From Bradyrhizobium sp. CB3481 (GTDB taxonomy: Bacteria; Pseudomonadota; Alphaproteobacteria; Rhizobiales; Xanthobacteraceae): a DNA stretch of 64,000 bases. A program made the position numbers and the translations under genes. This document shows, one piece after another, positions 18,671 to 28,320 of this stretch. The stretch's first letter is position 1; each line of letters opens with the position of its first letter. The stretch spans positions 3,058,501 to 3,122,500 of the forward strand of contig NZ_CP121647.1 of assembly GCF_029714305.1 (NCBI RefSeq). The letters are read 5' to 3'. The notes below the pieces were generated by a model, which was given only the letters and a program-made list of their open reading frames with translations, was not told where the DNA came from and did not search any database.

Positions 18671-19378
18671 CTATTGCTCTGACGACAGGCGGATCACCTG
18701 ACGCCCGTCATTCATCGCCTTCAGACTGTTGACGTAGTTCTCGGGACGCTGCCAGCGATGAGGCACTTTCAATCCCATGAATTCCGCGATGCTGCCGATG
18801 AACGATGTGCAATTGGTTGTTTCGGCGTTCCAGACCGGCGAACTCGCCTGCAGTTTCTTGATGTATGCGAAAACCTTTTTTGCGTCCGGCTCATTCAAGT
18901 AAACGCGGTAACTGGCGGTGAGGTACTGCGGATCGAGATCGCCATAGCTCGCCGTGGTTTCGGACGGCACCCACATTAGGTGGCCAAGCACATACGGCAC
19001 GGTGTCTCCCGCAGGAGTGAGGCCCGCGACTTCAACGGCTCGCTCGCTTGTCTTCCCGAACCATACGAAAGCATGTCCCCAACTCGCCGCCGTCCTGGCT
19101 CTGAAATCTACGTAATACGGGCCCTTTGCTGATCGCGATGCCGGCTTGCTGGGCGACTGTGGTGCCGAATTCGATTCAGTGGACGCCGCATTGGAACTAA
19201 CGGCGGTCGCATTGGCGACGTCCCTGTAACCTTCCTGTATCTGGGAAATGAAACGCTCCAGGCCCGCGCGAGGATCAATCTCGCGCGCGGAAGCTGGATG
19301 GATTTCGTACTGGAGCAGGACCGTGAGTGTCAGTCCCGCAAGCAGGCATCGTCCTGATCTTTTTGGCCCATTTTCCAC
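18671..19378 (-). CDS. Exported protein with a possible permuted NlpC/P60-like Cys-His core
   Basis: 235 residues when started at GTG 19378 (AAAGGCGAACC upstream); a TTG at 19414 is the alternative. It has a signal peptide (LLAGLTLTVLLQYEIHPASA), a low-complexity Ser/Ala linker, then a folded part. That part contains a histidine in SWGHAFVWFGK and, about 100 residues later, a cysteine in TNCTSFIGSIAEFMGLKVP. A His first and a Cys later, each in such a setting, is the order in circularly permuted papain-fold enzymes (LRAT/NlpC-like, DUF4105-like). Enzymatic function is inferred and the family is not certain. Confidence 0.7.
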   Translation of the reverse strand: MENGPKRSGRCLLAGLTLTVLLQYEIHPASAREIDPRAGLERFISQIQEGYRDVANATAVSSNAASTESNSAPQSPSKPASRSAKGPYYVDFRARTAASWGHAFVWFGKTSERAVEVAGLTPAGDTVPYVLGHLMWVPSETTASYGDLDPQYLTASYRVYLNEPDAKKVFAYIKKLQASSPVWNAETTNCTSFIGSIAEFMGLKVPHRWQRPENYVNSLKAMNDGRQVIRLSSEQ

Positions 19379-19423
19379 GGTTCGCCTTTCGCTGCCGATG
19401 AAGGTCAGGATCAACGAGCCGGG

Positions 19424-19612
19424 TCAGTAACGCGCATAGGGCCGCGGCGCGACGGGCGTCTTGCCGACCGGGGTCTTCCCGATTGGGGTTTTGCCAATCG
19501 GCATCTTGCCGACCTGCGCCTGTTGATAGACGGGTTGCGCACGCGGAATATCAGCCGCGCCGGCCGCGGTCACCAGGGCGAGCGTCGCACCCGCTATAAT
19601 TACGATCTTCAT
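19424..19612 (-). CDS. Small exported protein with a five-residue repeat
   Basis: A 62-residue peptide: signal sequence MKIVIIAGATLALVTAAGAA, then a short tail with repeats of the form (V/P)(I/V)GK(M/T)P: KMPIG, KTPIG, KTPVG, KTPVA. No known domain. AAGGA lies 11 bases before this ATG; a GTG one codon earlier is possible. Similar Gly-Lys-Pro repeat peptides seem familiar from this bacterial group, but I cannot name a function. Bases 19613-19867 hold no other convincing gene. Confidence 0.6.
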   Translation of the reverse strand: MKIVIIAGATLALVTAAGAADIPRAQPVYQQAQVGKMPIGKTPIGKTPVGKTPVAPRPYARY

Positions 19613-19867
19613 CACAGTACTCGTCCTTTACTTTCGAGAAAGCGGGGCCGTCCGCCGCGCCCCCCTCAGCCATGCCCGCAAGCATGAATATCCGAATGCG
19701 TCCACAGTGCGGCAGGCCGGACACGTTTCGGCGATAGGTCCGTCGTGCGGCAGACATGAGACTGGCTGGAACCGAAACGGCCGCTTGCGACACGAGCCGC
19801 CGATCGCGCTCAAGCCGCTTGACTTCGGCTTCGCCGCAGAAAGCCGGCGTATCAGCCGGAGCCCTGA

Positions 19868-21790
<1,923 letters not shown>

Positions 21791-21799
21791 CGTGGTACT

Positions 21800-21849
21800 C
21801 CGAAAATTCGTAATTGAGCTACGAATTTTCGTGTATCACGAATTTTCGT
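21800..21849. promoter_or_regulatory. Three copies of the palindrome ACGAA-NN-TTCGT (candidate enhancer)
   Basis: Sites at 21800-21811 (CCGAAAATTCGT), 21821-21832 and 21838-21849 (both ACGAATTTTCGT). Centres are 21 and 17 bases apart. Relative to the predicted sigma-54 start (about 21933) they lie at about -127, -106 and -90, the normal distance for an enhancer. They also lie 10-60 bases upstream of the divergent activator's start codon. The repeats are directly visible; binding by that activator is inferred. Confidence 0.8.
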
Positions 21850-21906
21850 AATCGCCAATCTCAGCAGAATCCCTGCGATCTCAACGCCATCGCCATCGAA
21901 CGGCGC

Positions 21907-21922
21907 TGGCATGTGCCTTGCT
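21907..21922 (+). promoter_or_regulatory. Sigma-54 promoter of the cyanate operon
   Basis: TGGCATGTGCCTTGCT matches the RpoN consensus TGGCAC-N5-TTGC closely: GG at 21908-21909, GC at 21920-21921, ten bases between. Predicted start near 21933, 22 bases ahead of the cynA ATG. Together with the adjoining sigma-54 activator gene and operator triplet this is a strong call. Confidence 0.85.
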
Positions 21923-21954
21923 TAATAAGGGGGCAACGTCGCGCAGGAGGGCTG

Positions 21955-23337
21955 ATGTCTACCTTCGACAATCCATTCGATCCCAACCGTCGTCTTCATG
22001 CCGGTGGCTGCTCATGCGGCCGGCACCTCAGCGAAGCCGAGCACCAGGCCGCACAACTGCGGATCCAGTCCGCCATCGAGAGCGAGCAAAAGCGCTATGA
22101 GGGCGTGGTCGCCTCCGCCGTGATGCGGGCGATGTTTCCGCAGGATGCCGCACGGCGCGCATTCCTGAAATCGGTGGGAGCCGCGACGGCAGTGGCGGCG
22201 GTATCGCAGTTCTTCCCGCTCAAGACGGCGACCGAAGCGTTTGCGCAAGGAGGGCCGCTGGAAAAGAAAGACCTCAAGGTCGGCTTTATCCCGATCACCT
22301 GCGCCACGCCGATCATCATGGCGGCCCCGATGGGTTTCTACGCCAAGAACGGCTTGAACGTCGAAGTCATCAAGACCGCTGGCTGGGCGGTGATCCGCGA
22401 CAAGACGCTCAACAAGGAATACGACGCCGCCCACATGCTGTCGCCGATGCCGCTCGCGATCACCATGGGCGCCGGCTCCAATCCGATCCCCTACACCATG
22501 CCGGCGGTGGAGAACATCAACGGCCAGGCGATCACGCTGTCGATCAAGCACAAGGACAAGCGCGATCCGAAGAGCTGGAAGGGTTTTAAGTTCGCGGTGC
22601 CCTTCGACTATTCGATGCACAATTACCTCTTGCGCTATTATCTCGCCGAGCACGGCCTCGATCCCGATACCGATGTGCAGATCCGCGCGGTGCCGCCGCC
22701 GGAGATGGTCGCCAATCTGCGCGCCGACAATATCGATGGCTATCTCGGCCCCGATCCGATGAACCAGCGCGCCGTCTATGACGGCGTCGGCTTCATCCAC
22801 ATCCTGACCAAGGACATCTGGGAAGGGCACCCGTGCTGCGCCTTCGCTGCCTCGAAGGAATTCGTCACCACGATGCCGAATACCTATGGTGCGCTGCTCA
22901 AATCGATCATCGAGGCGACCGCCTTCGCGCACAAGGCCGAGAACCGCAAGGAGATCGCCAATGCGATCGCGCCGGCGAACTATCTGAACCAGCCGCCGAT
23001 CGTGCTGGAGCAGATTTTGACCGGCACCTTCGCCGACGGGCTCGGCAACATCGTCAACCAGCCGAACCGCGTCGATTTCGATCCGTTCCCGTGGCAGTCG
23101 TTTGCCGTGTGGATCATGACCCAGATGAAGCGCTGGGGGCAGATCAAGGGCGACATCGACTATGCCGGCATCGCCGCCCAAGTCTATCTCGCAACCGATG
23201 CTATCAGGCTGATGAAGGAAGCCGGGCTGACACCGCCGACGGCGACGACCAAGAGCTTTTCGGTGATGGGGAAGAATTTCGATCCGGCGAAGCCCGAGGA
23301 TTATCTGGCGAGCTTCAAGATCAGGAAGGCGTCGTGA
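21955..23337 (+). CDS. cynA: Cyanate/nitrate-type ABC transporter substrate-binding protein
   Basis: 460 residues of the CmpA/NrtA binding-protein family: KVGFIPITCATPIIMAAPMGFYAKNGL, FKFAVPFDYSMHNYLLRYYLAEHGLDPDTDVQIR and YLGPDPMNQRAVYDGVGFIH. Cyanate is inferred as substrate from the linked cyanase. Export is by Tat: ARRAFLKSVGAATAV at residues 66-80. Unusually the twin arginines follow a 65-residue N-terminal extension with HAGGCSCGRHLSEAEH. AGGAGG precedes ATG 21955. It is the first gene of the operon; a palindromic repeat separates it from cynB. Confidence 0.92.
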   Translation: MSTFDNPFDPNRRLHAGGCSCGRHLSEAEHQAAQLRIQSAIESEQKRYEGVVASAVMRAMFPQDAARRAFLKSVGAATAVAAVSQFFPLKTATEAFAQGGPLEKKDLKVGFIPITCATPIIMAAPMGFYAKNGLNVEVIKTAGWAVIRDKTLNKEYDAAHMLSPMPLAITMGAGSNPIPYTMPAVENINGQAITLSIKHKDKRDPKSWKGFKFAVPFDYSMHNYLLRYYLAEHGLDPDTDVQIRAVPPPEMVANLRADNIDGYLGPDPMNQRAVYDGVGFIHILTKDIWEGHPCCAFAASKEFVTTMPNTYGALLKSIIEATAFAHKAENRKEIANAIAPANYLNQPPIVLEQILTGTFADGLGNIVNQPNRVDFDPFPWQSFAVWIMTQMKRWGQIKGDIDYAGIAAQVYLATDAIRLMKEAGLTPPTATTKSFSVMGKNFDPAKPEDYLASFKIRKAS

Positions 23338-23366
23338 TGGCAGCGGCGCAACGACATCTGCCACTG

Positions 23367-23484
23367 TCGTCCCGGCGAACGCCGGGACCCATGGCCCGCG
23401 GCGTTAGTAATGAAGCAAGGTCTCCAACGCCGTGCCCAAAAGAGCCGGCACGGCGTATGGGTCCCGGCGTTCGCCGGGACGACG
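23367..23484. repeat. Dispersed palindromic repeat, family D, inside the cyn operon
   Basis: Outer arms TCGTCCCGGCGAACGCCGGG and CCCGGCGTTCGCCGGGACGA enclose about 75 bases with ACGCCG/CGGCGT inner arms. Each outer arm is itself a GGCGAACGCC-like palindrome. It lies between cynA and cynB and would form a large RNA hairpin in the operon transcript, which could lower downstream expression or protect the cynA message. Confidence 0.85.
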
Positions 23485-23503
23485 TGCTGAGGGACCGTGC
23501 CCC

Positions 23504-24343
23504 ATGAACGCCTCCCTCCGCTTCCGCGCAGCCGTCGTCTCGATCGCGCTGCTGGCCGCCTTCTTCGGCATCTGGCATCTCGCGACGCGCCCGACGGCGG
23601 CGGCCACCAACATGTCGCCGGAATACGCCAAGCTGATGGGGCTGACGGCAACGCAAGGCAAGTCGGCAATGCCGGGGCCACTCGATGTCGGCGCGAAATT
23701 GTGGGAGCACCTCAAGCAGCCGTTCTACGACAAGGGGCCGAACGACAAGGGGCTAGGCATCCAGCTCGGCTATTCGATCGCGCGCGTCGGCCTCGGCTAT
23801 CTGCTCGCCGTGCTGATCGCGATCCCGCTCGGCTTTCTGATCGGCATGTCGCCGCTGATCAGTAGGGCGCTCGACCCGTTCATCCAGGTGCTGAAGCCGA
23901 TCTCGCCGCTCGCCTGGATGCCGCTCGCGCTCTACACCATCAAGGACTCAAGCATCTCGGCAATCTTCGTGATCTTCATCTGTTCGGTCTGGCCGATGCT
24001 GCTCAACACCGCGTTCGGTGTCGCCTCGGTGCGCAAGGAGTGGATCAATGTCGCGCGCACGCTGGAAGTCGGCACCGTCAGGCGCGCCTTTACCGTGATC
24101 CTGCCGGCCGCGGCGCCGACGATCCTCACGGGCATGCGGATTTCGATCGGTATCGCCTGGCTCGTGATCGTCGCGGCCGAGATGCTCGTCGGCGGCACCG
24201 GCATCGGCTACTTCGTCTGGAACGAGTGGAACAACCTCTCGATCACCAATGTCATTATCGCCATCCTGATGATCGGCCTCGTCGGCATGCTACTCGACCA
24301 GATCCTCGCGCGGTTCACCCGCATGGTCACCTTCCCGGAATAA
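23504..24343 (+). CDS. cynB: ABC transporter permease (cyanate operon)
   Basis: A 279-residue inner-membrane permease of the nitrate/sulfonate/taurine type with about six membrane segments: one near the N-terminus (AVVSIALLAAFFGIWHLA), a periplasmic stretch with GPLDVGAKLWEHL, then the permease core. The EAA loop is RTLEVGTVRRAFTVILPAAAPTILTGMRIS, followed by GIAWLVIVAAEML and VWNEWNN. The start at ATG 23504 follows GAGGGACC; an earlier in-frame start falls inside the repeat and is unlikely. The stop is four bases before the cynD ATG. Confidence 0.92.
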   Translation: MNASLRFRAAVVSIALLAAFFGIWHLATRPTAAATNMSPEYAKLMGLTATQGKSAMPGPLDVGAKLWEHLKQPFYDKGPNDKGLGIQLGYSIARVGLGYLLAVLIAIPLGFLIGMSPLISRALDPFIQVLKPISPLAWMPLALYTIKDSSISAIFVIFICSVWPMLLNTAFGVASVRKEWINVARTLEVGTVRRAFTVILPAAAPTILTGMRISIGIAWLVIVAAEMLVGGTGIGYFVWNEWNNLSITNVIIAILMIGLVGMLLDQILARFTRMVTFPE

Positions 24344-24347
24344 CGCG

Positions 24348-25274
24348 ATGACCGACAAGTTCATTTCCATCGAGGGCATCGCGCGGCGCTATCCCGGCGC
24401 GGATGGCAAAGAGACGACCGTGTTCGAGAACCTGTGGCTGGCGATGAACCGCGGCGAGTTCGGCTGCGTGATCGGCCATTCCGGCTGCGGCAAGACGACC
24501 GTGCTGAACATCCTGGCCGGGCTCGACGAGCCGAGCGAAGGCGCTGTCATCGTCGACGGACAGGCGATCGAAGGCACCAGCCTCGACCGCGCGGTGATCT
24601 TTCAGAGCCATGCGCTGCTGCCCTGGCGCACAGTGCTTGGCAACGTCGCCTATGCCGTGACCTCGAAATGGCGCAACTGGGATCGCGCCAAGGTGAAGGC
24701 GCATGCGCAGAAGTTCATCGATCTGGTCGGACTGTCGGGTTCCGAGCACAAGCGGCCGTCGGAGCTGTCCGGCGGCATGAAGCAGCGCGTCGGCATTGCG
24801 CGGGCGCTGTCGATCACGCCAAAAATCATGCTGATGGACGAACCGTTCTCGGCGCTGGATGCGCTGACCCGCGGCACGCTGCAGGATGAGGTGCGCCGGA
24901 TTTGCCTGGAGACCGGGCAGACCGCGTTCATGATCACCCATGACGTCGATGAAGCGATCTATCTCGCCGACAAGATCTTTCTGATGACCAACGGCCCCGG
25001 CGCGGTGCTGGCTGAGATCGTCGAAAACCCGCTGCCGAAGGATCGCGGCCGCATCGATTTGCACCGCCATCCGCTCTACTACGCGCTGCGCAACCATATC
25101 GTCGATTTTCTGGTCAGCCGCAGCAAGACGTTTGCGGCCACGGTGACCGACCACGATCCGCGCAACGTGCCGGTGGTGCGGATCGGCAAGCCGGAACTCA
25201 TCGTGGCGTCGGCAGGCGAGGATTCCATTGAGGTGTCATGGCCGGGCTTGGCCCGGCCATCCACGTCTTCCTAA
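24348..25274 (+). CDS. cynD: ABC transporter ATP-binding protein (cyanate operon)
   Basis: A 308-residue NrtD/SsuB-type ATPase: Walker A GHSGCGKTT, Q-loop VIFQSHALLPW, signature LSGGMKQRVGIARAL, Walker B MLMDEPFSALD and the switch His in MITHDVDEA. It energises CynA/CynB uptake. The last dozen residues, WPGLARPSTSS, are encoded by a family B dispersed repeat (25236-25320), so the ancestral stop was probably replaced or extended by the repeat. Family members normally end near the preceding VRIGKPE region. Confidence 0.93.
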   Translation: MTDKFISIEGIARRYPGADGKETTVFENLWLAMNRGEFGCVIGHSGCGKTTVLNILAGLDEPSEGAVIVDGQAIEGTSLDRAVIFQSHALLPWRTVLGNVAYAVTSKWRNWDRAKVKAHAQKFIDLVGLSGSEHKRPSELSGGMKQRVGIARALSITPKIMLMDEPFSALDALTRGTLQDEVRRICLETGQTAFMITHDVDEAIYLADKIFLMTNGPGAVLAEIVENPLPKDRGRIDLHRHPLYYALRNHIVDFLVSRSKTFAATVTDHDPRNVPVVRIGKPELIVASAGEDSIEVSWPGLARPSTSS

Positions 25275-25320
25275 GGCGCGAGACAAGACGTAGATGCCCG
25301 GGACAAGCCCGGGCATGACG
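25236..25320. repeat. Dispersed palindromic repeat, family B, overlapping the cynD 3' end
   Basis: Arms TCATGGCCGGGCTTGGCCCGGCC and GATGCCCGGGACAAGCCCGG...CATGACG, with inner CACGTCTT / AAGACGTAG. It supplies the last codons and the stop of cynD. A second copy is at 52681-52768. Confidence 0.85.
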
Positions 25321-25340
25321 AATACACAAGGAGACGAACC

Positions 25341-25829
25341 ATGAAACGCGAAGACCTCACCGAGAAGCTGCTCGACATCAAGCGCGAGAAGGGCTGGAGC
25401 TGGAAACATATCTGCGAAAAGATTGGCGGCTATTCGGACGTGCTGATCGTCGGCGCCATCATGGGCCAGATGAAGCTGACAAAGCCGCAGGCCGCCAACG
25501 CCGGCGAGTTGTTCGGCCTGTCTAAGGCGGAAACCGCGATGCTCAACGAAGTGCCGATGCGCGGCACCGGCACGCCGATGCCGCCGACCGATCCGTTGAT
25601 CTACCGCTTCTACGAGATGGTGATGGTCAACGGCCCGGCCTGGAAGGCGCTGATCGAGGAGGAATTCGGCGACGGCATTATGTCGGCGATCGATTTCGAC
25701 ATGGCGATCGACCGCGTCGCCAATCCGAAGGGCGATCGCGTCAAGATCACGATGTCCGGCAAATTCCTGCCGTACAAGTATTACGGCGCGAGCGGCAACG
25801 TGCCGGAGTATGGGTTCAAGGAGGAGTGA
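25341..25829 (+). CDS. cynS: Cyanase (cyanate hydratase)
   Basis: Converts cyanate and bicarbonate to ammonia and CO2, supplying nitrogen and detoxifying cyanate. 162 residues, near the usual 150-160. An N-terminal helical domain (1-75) is followed by the conserved catalytic domain, PTDPLIYRFYEMVMVNGPAWKAL. The catalytic Arg89, Glu92 and Ser115 keep the spacing of R96/E99/S122 in E. coli CynS. AAGGAGACG precedes the ATG. It is the last gene of the cyn operon. No carbonic anhydrase (cynT) is linked in this window. Confidence 0.97.
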   Translation: MKREDLTEKLLDIKREKGWSWKHICEKIGGYSDVLIVGAIMGQMKLTKPQAANAGELFGLSKAETAMLNEVPMRGTGTPMPPTDPLIYRFYEMVMVNGPAWKALIEEEFGDGIMSAIDFDMAIDRVANPKGDRVKITMSGKFLPYKYYGASGNVPEYGFKEE

Positions 25830-25842
25830 CGCATCTCTCCGC

Positions 25843-25927
25843 CGTCATGGCGAGCGAAGCGAAGCAATCCATACCGCGGCATAACGGAAAGGTGGATTGC
25901 TTCGTCGCTTCGCTCCTCGCAATGACG
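25843..25927. repeat. Dispersed palindromic repeat, family A, after cynS
   Basis: CGTCATGGCGAGCGAAGCGA...GCAATCCA and TGGATTGCTTCGTCGCTTCG...CAATGACG. It lies between the convergent cynS and PEP-mutase-like genes, where it may also serve as the operon's 3' end. Confidence 0.82.
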
Positions 25928-25937
25928 TGGAGAGCGG

Positions 25938-26750
25938 TTACCCAAACGCAGCCCTGATTTCCGCGATCGGGGCCATGTCGCGCACATACGTAAACGCGCC
26001 CTTGTCCTTCATCTCGCGGGCGCATCTTAGGAACGCGGCGAGCGCATAGCGCTCCATCGCGCCGCCGACGCTGATACGCTTGACGCCGGCCTCGGCGAGT
26101 TGCTGAAGCGTCAGCGTTGGATCGGCAAAGCCCATCACGAGGTTGAACGGCTTTCCGACCGACGACACCACGGTGCGGATGGTGCCGATGTCGTAGAGGC
26201 CCGGCGAATACAGGACATCGGCGCCGGCGGCCTCGAATGCCTGCAGGCGCTTGATGGTGTCGTCGAGATCCTTGCGGCCGTGCAGGAAATTTTCCGCCCG
26301 CGCGGTCAGCGTGAACGGGAAGGGAAGTTTGCGCGCCGCTTCGACCGCCGCCTGCACGCGCTCGACCGCGAGCGAGAAATCATAGATCGGCTTGTCCCGG
26401 TCGCCGGTAAAATCCTCGATCGAGCCGCCGACCGCGCCGGCCTCTGCCGTGCGCGTGATCGCTGTTGCTGCGGCCCTCGAATCGTGCGCACCGCAATTCT
26501 CGAGATCGACGCTGACGGGCAGGTCGGTGGCCTCTGCGATCGCGCGGGCATTTTCGATAATGGCATCCAGGCTGACGGTCACGCGGCCGAGCGTGTTGGC
26601 AAGCCCGAGGCTGGTGGTCGCGAGCGCCTCAAAACCCATTGCGGCGAGAAGTTTCGCGGTTCCCGCGTCCCACGGGTTGGGAATGATGAAGGCGCCGGGC
26701 CGCGCATGCAGCGCGCGAAACGCTTCGGCTTTTTCCAGCTGATTTCGCAT
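25938..26750 (-). CDS. Isocitrate lyase/PEP mutase superfamily protein
   Basis: A 270-residue TIM-barrel enzyme. Signatures are PGAFIIPNPWDAGTAKLLAAMGFEALATTS near the N-terminus, LPVSVDLENC, GGSIEDFTGDRDKPIYDF with the metal-binding acidic residues, and TARAENFLHGRKDLDDTI. The family cleaves or forms C-C and C-P bonds; without the KKCGH motif of isocitrate lyase it is more likely a 2-methylisocitrate-lyase-like or oxaloacetate-hydrolase-like enzyme, substrate unknown. The start at 26750 has GGAG upstream. It is divergent from a LysR gene at 26847, its probable regulator. Confidence 0.88.
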   Translation of the reverse strand: MRNQLEKAEAFRALHARPGAFIIPNPWDAGTAKLLAAMGFEALATTSLGLANTLGRVTVSLDAIIENARAIAEATDLPVSVDLENCGAHDSRAAATAITRTAEAGAVGGSIEDFTGDRDKPIYDFSLAVERVQAAVEAARKLPFPFTLTARAENFLHGRKDLDDTIKRLQAFEAAGADVLYSPGLYDIGTIRTVVSSVGKPFNLVMGFADPTLTLQQLAEAGVKRISVGGAMERYALAAFLRCAREMKDKGAFTYVRDMAPIAEIRAAFG

Positions 26751-26846
26751 TGCAATCTCCGCTTGCTGATGTGTCGGCGGCAAAGCTAGCGGGCTGTCGC
26801 CCATCAGCCAAATTTGTTATTTCTCTCGCTGCCATCAGGTTTTTGC

Positions 26847-27758
26847 ATGAGCCAGAAAATGGACAGCGACGCGCTTCTCACCTTCCTGACCGTTCATCGC
26901 CGCGGCGGCATCTCGAACGCGGCGAAAGCGCTGCACCGCTCGCAGCCGGCGATCTCGCGGCGTATCGCCCTGCTCGAACGGGAGCTCGGCGTGCCGCTGT
27001 TCGAGCGCATCACCGGCCGCACCATGCTGAGCGATGCGGGGAGGGTGCTGGTGCCGTACGCCGAGCGCGCTGTGGCGGCGACGCAGGATGCCGAAAGCGC
27101 CGTGCGTGCGCTGGCGCGGCCGAATTCGGGCCCGATCGCGCTCGCCGTGGTCGGCACGCTCGCAGGCGGGCGGCTGTCGGCGGTCCTGAAGCGCTTTTCA
27201 GCCGGGCATCCCGAGGTGGATTTGAGCCTGCGCACCGCGACCAGCGCCGAGGTCAGCGACATGATCCGCCGCGGCGAGGCGACCATCGGGCTGCGTTACG
27301 ACCGCGACCGCTCGCGCGATCTCGACTGCGAGCTGCTGTTTGCCGAACCCCTGCAGGTGGTGTGTGCGCCGGACCATCCGCGCGCCGGGCGCCGTGTCGC
27401 AAAACTTGCTGAGCTCCGCGGCGAGCGTTGGATCGCCTTTCCAGTGGTACCGGGCCGGCGCGAGATCACAGCCGCGCATGTCTTCGCGCTGTTTCAGACC
27501 CACGGCCTCGGCGAGATCGACTGGACGGCGGTCGACAGTCTGACCGCGCAGAAGCGATTGGTCGAAGCAGGCCTCGGCATTGCACTGCTCTCGGAGAGCA
27601 ATGCGGCCGAGGAGCTGCGGCATAGGACGATCGCCACCATCGGCGTGCGCGATCTCAAGGCGAGCCACGACGTCGTCGCGGTGACACGCCGCGGCGGCTT
27701 CCTCAGCGCGGCGGCGCGGCGGCTATTGGAGATCGTCCGGAAGGAATACGGCGCGTGA
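26847..27758 (+). CDS. LysR family transcriptional regulator
   Basis: A 303-residue LysR regulator. N-terminal winged HTH (about 5-65) with LLTFLTVHRRGGISNAAKALHRSQPAISRRIALLERELGVPLFER (spread over residues 7-51), then the two-lobed effector domain starting PNSGPIALAVVGTLAGGRL. The start is ATG 26847, 96 bases from the divergent PEP-mutase-like gene, the classical layout for a LysR protein regulating its neighbour. Confidence 0.93.
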   Translation: MSQKMDSDALLTFLTVHRRGGISNAAKALHRSQPAISRRIALLERELGVPLFERITGRTMLSDAGRVLVPYAERAVAATQDAESAVRALARPNSGPIALAVVGTLAGGRLSAVLKRFSAGHPEVDLSLRTATSAEVSDMIRRGEATIGLRYDRDRSRDLDCELLFAEPLQVVCAPDHPRAGRRVAKLAELRGERWIAFPVVPGRREITAAHVFALFQTHGLGEIDWTAVDSLTAQKRLVEAGLGIALLSESNAAEELRHRTIATIGVRDLKASHDVVAVTRRGGFLSAAARRLLEIVRKEYGA

Positions 27759-27792
27759 TCGGTCGGCCTCGCGTTCCGGTTAATGCCTGATG

Positions 27793-27827
27793 AAACCGCT
27801 GGGCCGCTTTTTGTCGCGGCGGTTTTC
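27793..27827 (+). terminator. Possible terminator after the LysR gene
   Basis: AAACCGC and GCGGTTT arms 19 bases apart, followed by a short T-run (TTTT). It lies 35 bases after the LysR stop. The long loop makes it only a moderate candidate. Confidence 0.4.
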
Positions 27828-27886
27828 GAAATCGCCACCAGAGGTAGCTATGGACTATCCAGTCGCTTCAACTGCCGAGGTCCACC

Positions 27887-28288
27887 ATGACATTGCGCTC
27901 GCGCCTTGCTCCCACCTGCCTTCCAGCATGCGTGAGCTTGCTGATTCTCGCCGCTCCCTCGCTCGCGCAGGCGCAAATGCCGCGGACCACCGTCATGGAG
28001 CAGATGGCCGGGTCGCGGCAGGAAGGCTGGGTGTCGGTTCAAAATTCGATCAATTATTTCGTGGCGGGACCGACCGGGGAGGGTGAAGAGGCGCAAAAAC
28101 TGCGCGACCGGGCGCGGCGCACCATCTACGAAATCGCGGCCCGTGAATGCGATCTGCTCCGCGAAGTCATCGCCAGGGAATGCCGGATGGTATCGGTGTC
28201 GAGCAATATGAGCCGGCAGTACGGGCAACAGCAGCCGGAAGGCTTTACCATCAATGGTTCGATGAACTTTCAGATCACGCTGAGATAG
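27887..28288 (+). CDS. Exported hypothetical protein
   Basis: 133 residues: signal peptide about 1-29 (ending LAQAQ), then a charged helical segment, GEEAQKLRDRARRTIYEIAARECDLLREVIARECRMVSVSSNM, with two cysteines eleven residues apart, and a C-terminal beta-like tail GFTINGSMNFQITLR. No named family recognised. It could be a periplasmic or outer-membrane-associated helper. It ends 33 bases before the convergent DUF1476 gene. Confidence 0.72.
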   Translation: MTLRSRLAPTCLPACVSLLILAAPSLAQAQMPRTTVMEQMAGSRQEGWVSVQNSINYFVAGPTGEGEEAQKLRDRARRTIYEIAARECDLLREVIARECRMVSVSSNMSRQYGQQQPEGFTINGSMNFQITLR

Positions 28289-28320
28289 GGCGTGATCCGA
28301 AAGCAAAATGGCGTGAGGCG

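Noticed and set aside
21955-25274. Nitrate or taurine transporter
   Set aside because: The transporter family covers these substrates, but the linked cyanase and dedicated activator make cyanate the more economical assignment.
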